Assembly (NCBI GenBank): GCA_963854815.1
Contig: CAWLAN010000114.1
Span: forward strand, 1 to 8,914
Length of the DNA stretch: 8,914 nucleotides
Source: UBA1146 sp963854815
GTDB lineage: Bacteria; Planctomycetota; UBA8108; UBA1146
Reading direction: 5' to 3'
Position 1 is the stretch's first letter. Each line of letters starts with the position of its first letter. The notes beneath the pieces were generated by a model, which ran no database searches, had not been told where the DNA came from, and saw only the letters and a program-made list of their open reading frames with translations. The translations under genes were made by a program, and so were the position numbers. Below are positions 6,858 through 8,914 of this stretch, piece after piece.

Positions 6858-7562
6858 ATGAATCCGCATCGAGCCATCAACTGGCTCCTGATGATCCCAC
6901 TGATCAGCATCACTCTGCTCCTTTGCCACTGTCAGGGACCCGCTGCCATCGACCGTTCCGTCGCACAACAGCCGGCCGACTGGAGGTCTCTCTTCGACGG
7001 CAAGACGCTGACGGGGTGGAAGGGTCTGGTCGGCAATCCTTACAGCCGTAATTCGATGTCGCCCGAACAACTGGCCGCCGCTCAGATCGAGGCAGATCGA
7101 ACGATGAGGGGCCACTGGAGTGTTCAGGATGCGATTCTCTGTTTCGACGGAAAGGGCTCTCACCTGTGTACCAGCGAAGATTTCAGCGACTTCATCCTGG
7201 AACTGGATTGGAAGATCGAAGCGGGTGGAGATAGCGGCATCTACCTGCGTGGCTGCCCCCAGGTACAGATCTGGGATGCTCAGCAGAACCCGGTCGGATC
7301 AGGAGGTCTCTACAACAACCAGCAGGCCGAATCGAGGCCGCTGGTGGCGGCAGATCATCCTGTCGGTCAGTGGAATCGATTTCGCATCACCATGATAGAC
7401 AAGTCAGTTACAGTACAAATGAATGACAAGTTGGTCGTCGACAGGATCCCTCTCGAGAACTACTGGCAGCGCGGGAGCGACATCCCTCGATCGGGCCAGA
7501 TCGAATTACAATCGCACGGAAGCCACCTCTGGTTCCGAAATATCAGGATTTTTGAACTATGA
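6858..7562 (+). CDS. 3-keto-disaccharide hydrolase domain protein (PF06439/DUF1080), exported
   Basis: A 234-residue protein transcribed away from the minus-strand operon. AGGAGG lies 5 nt before the ATG. Residues 1-25 form a signal sequence: basic start, hydrophobic core at about 9-22, then L-L-L-C-H-C at 20-25. C23 or C25 could be lipidated, but neither context is a canonical lipobox. The mature part matches the DUF1080 concanavalin-like beta-sandwich: W-R-S-L-F-D-G-K-T-L-T-G-W-K at 42-55, H-W-S-V-Q-D at 86-91, F-I-L-E-L-D-W-K-I at 112-120, G-G-D-S-G-I-Y-L-R at 123-131, V-Q-I-W-D at 136-140, G-G-L-Y-N-N at 149-154 and G-Q-I-E-L-Q-S-H-G at 213-221, with a closing F-R-N-I-R-I strand. Members are linked to hydrolysis or elimination of 3-keto-glycosides, and others may only bind carbohydrate. 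Its place opposite Gfo and TIM barrel genes supports the keto-glycoside role. It forms a single-domain, full-length version of the family. Confidence 0.92.
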   Translation: MNPHRAINWLLMIPLISITLLLCHCQGPAAIDRSVAQQPADWRSLFDGKTLTGWKGLVGNPYSRNSMSPEQLAAAQIEADRTMRGHWSVQDAILCFDGKGSHLCTSEDFSDFILELDWKIEAGGDSGIYLRGCPQVQIWDAQQNPVGSGGLYNNQQAESRPLVAADHPVGQWNRFRITMIDKSVTVQMNDKLVVDRIPLENYWQRGSDIPRSGQIELQSHGSHLWFRNIRIFEL

Positions 7563-7742
7563 GATCGCTGACCAAATCCTTTCTTTGAAACTATTCGTAA
7601 AGTTGTACTTGCACCCACAGTTGCAGCCCAGGAACATAGGCTTACGCAAAGTGTTAGTTTTTGTTATTACATTTGTCAACTATGGTTGATCGGAATGATC
7701 AGTCACATTTCTCCAATTCCTTCCGGGGAGGTATCCGATCCC
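7563..7742. other. Intergenic gap, AT-richer, no gene seen
   Basis: This 180-nt gap separates the PF06439 gene from the secreted repeat protein. It is visibly richer in A and T than the flanking genes, notably around 7650-7680. It contains one weak dyad, TGATC-GGAAT-GATCA at 7687-7701, with no following T run, so I do not call it a terminator. A GGGGAGG site at 7725-7731 serves the downstream gene. The base composition and gap suggest that a promoter for the downstream gene lies here, but no clear -35/-10 pair could be defined. Confidence 0.4.
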
Positions 7743-8914
7743 ATGAAGCACAAGATCTCCTACACCCTGGCCATATTGATGATTTTTTTCGCCGATCCGA
7801 TGCTGTCTGGACAGGAGTTCAGCGCCGGCAGCGGCACTGCAGCCGCAGGTGGTTCGATGAACATCACGGCCACCCTCGACAACACCGGAGAAGGTCCGGT
7901 TCAGGGCTGGTCCTTCGGTATGTGCCATGATTCCTCCATCGGCACCGTCACCGCGATCCACGAGGAGGACAGTGCCGGGGTCGATTTCAACCAGACCAGT
8001 ATCTATCCAGGGGGCTGGACCCAGGGCGTGGTCATCAATTTCACCGGCCAGAATCCCATCGAGTCCGGCACGACCGGTTTCACCATGTCGAGCGCAGATT
8101 ACGACATCGACGCGGCTGCGCTGCCGGGCACTACTTCGCTCAACTTCTGCAACACTCTCGGTTCGCCACCTGTCACCACCGTAGCGGTGGTCGGAGGTGC
8201 CTCCATCACCCCGATTCAGAACTCTGGCAACATGGAAGTCATCGAGATTCCCGACCCCGAGTTCATCTATTCCGCCCCCGACAGAACCGTCTATTACAAT
8301 CCCGACGTTGGATCCGCTTCCTTCACCGAAGAGATTCACGTCAGTGAGGTCGACAACAGTGCTGCAGGCGCTGACTTCCCCAGTGAAACTCAGGGATTCT
8401 CGATGGGTCTGGGACATGATTCCAGTTTGCTGGAAGCGACTTCGGTGACCCTTGCCGGTCCGCTCGCTGCCCTTGCCGGTGGCGATGGTCCCGCCTTTGC
8501 CGAGTCCAGCATCTATCCCGATGGTTGGACTCTTGGCATCGTGTATTCCTTCGTCGGAGCGGAAACGATCGCCTTCTCCAGTTCCCAAACGATTGCCGAG
8601 ATCGATTACCAGGCCATCGCTGGTGTATTGGAAGGAAATGAATCCGGCCTCACGACCAGCCTGAGTTGGACCGACACCCTCGGTACACCACCGGTCACAA
8701 ACGTCATGGTGGTCTCCGGTTCCTCCATCGCAGCCATTCCTGACAACGGTGCCATATCCCTCGAGCCAGTAAGTGTCGTCCCATTCCTGCGCGCCGATGC
8801 CAACAACGATCAACGCGTCGATGTGGCCGATGCGATCTGGATGCTCCAGGAGCAGTTTGTCAGCGGCCCGTCAAATGACTGTGCCGGTGCCAATGACGCC
8901 AACGGCGATGGGGT
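7743..8914 (+). CDS. Secreted two-repeat protein with dockerin/EF-hand-like tail, 3' end beyond window
   Basis: 390 codons are open to the right edge with no stop. The ATG at 7743 has GGAGG 11 nt upstream, a rather long spacing. Residues 1-23 are a Sec signal peptide (K-H-K, hydrophobic core, then L-S-G before Q24). Two related regions follow, about 38-162 and 197-336. Shared blocks are Q-G-W-S-F-G-M-C-H-D-S-S-I and Q-G-F-S-M-G-L-G-H-D-S-S-L, S-I-Y-P-G-G-W-T-Q-G and S-I-Y-P-D-G-W-T-L-G, and L-G-S-P-P-V-T-T and L-G-T-P-P-V-T-N. They look like beta-sandwich, cohesin-like extracellular modules, but I do not recognise a named family. From 348 a dockerin-like segment begins, with Ca2+-loop spacing D352-N354-D356-R358-D360-D363. 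A second loop (D385-N387-D389) is cut off by the edge. Such tails are frequent in secreted Planctomycetota proteins. No enzymatic domain is visible. A link to the sugar genes is not shown. Confidence 0.85.
   Translation, partial: MKHKISYTLAILMIFFADPMLSGQEFSAGSGTAAAGGSMNITATLDNTGEGPVQGWSFGMCHDSSIGTVTAIHEEDSAGVDFNQTSIYPGGWTQGVVINFTGQNPIESGTTGFTMSSADYDIDAAALPGTTSLNFCNTLGSPPVTTVAVVGGASITPIQNSGNMEVIEIPDPEFIYSAPDRTVYYNPDVGSASFTEEIHVSEVDNSAAGADFPSETQGFSMGLGHDSSLLEATSVTLAGPLAALAGGDGPAFAESSIYPDGWTLGIVYSFVGAETIAFSSSQTIAEIDYQAIAGVLEGNESGLTTSLSWTDTLGTPPVTNVMVVSGSSIAAIPDNGAISLEPVSVVPFLRADANNDQRVDVADAIWMLQEQFVSGPSNDCAGANDANGDG

Noticed and set aside
7687..7701. TGATC-GGAAT-GATCA dyad as a terminator or operator
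   Set aside because: The arms are only five bases, AT-rich, and no T run follows. Expected by chance.
7783..7789. Run of seven T in the signal peptide as a phase-variable slip site
   Set aside because: Seven T encode normal Phe residues in a hydrophobic core, the frame is intact, and the tract is short for phase variation.
7680..8813. Minus-strand open frame of 377 codons opposite the dockerin-like protein
   Set aside because: It is Gly/Asp-rich with no signal or domain. The plus-strand reading has a signal peptide, conserved internal repeats and calcium-loop motifs.

Overview
The window looks like part of a Planctomycetota genome, or a close relative in the PVC group. The signs are several Tat-exported Gfo/Idh/MocA oxidoreductases beside a 3-keto-disaccharide-hydrolase-type (DUF1080/PF06439) protein, an exported xylose-isomerase-like TIM barrel, a nucleoside:H+ symporter-type MFS permease, and a secreted protein ending in a dockerin/EF-hand-like tail of the 'FLRaDaNnDxxvdvaDAI' kind. 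The DNA is moderately GC-rich. No tRNA, rRNA, CRISPR array, insertion sequence or phage gene was seen.

Layout. A compact minus-strand gene string runs from about 6669 down to the left edge. In transcription order it holds an MFS permease (6669-5356), an AP-endonuclease-2/sugar phosphate isomerase-like protein (5359-4400), a Gfo/Idh/MocA oxidoreductase (4362-3022), an ApbE-type FMN transferase (3003-2101), a second Gfo/Idh/MocA protein (2128-899), a membrane protein with one c-type heme motif (895-119), and the first 29 codons of another Tat-exported protein cut by the window edge (89-1). Spacing is tight: a 4-nt ATGA overlap, gaps of 37 and 18 nt, a 28-nt overlap, and gaps of 3 and 29 nt. This suggests one operon. 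On the plus strand, divergent from it, lies a PF06439 protein gene (6858-7562). After a 180-nt AT-richer gap comes a secreted two-repeat protein with a dockerin-like tail (7743 to the right edge, incomplete).

How the parts may fit. Gfo/Idh/MocA dehydrogenases, PF06439 proteins and xylose-isomerase-like TIM barrels are the kinds of enzyme used in oxidation-based glycoside cleavage: oxidise C3, eliminate the aglycone, hydrate, reduce. Here the TIM barrel and both complete Gfo proteins carry twin-arginine leaders, two of them with a lipobox. The chemistry is therefore predicted to occur outside the inner membrane, and the permease would import a product. Sharing the operon with a c-heme membrane protein and a flavin-attaching enzyme suggests that exported oxidoreductases may pass electrons to the respiratory chain. 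That last step is inference. The substrate is unknown.

The 188-nt region between the divergent genes (6670-6857) contains a perfect 10-bp inverted repeat with arms 75 nt apart and is the likeliest control region. The dockerin-like protein probably belongs to a separate transcription unit.
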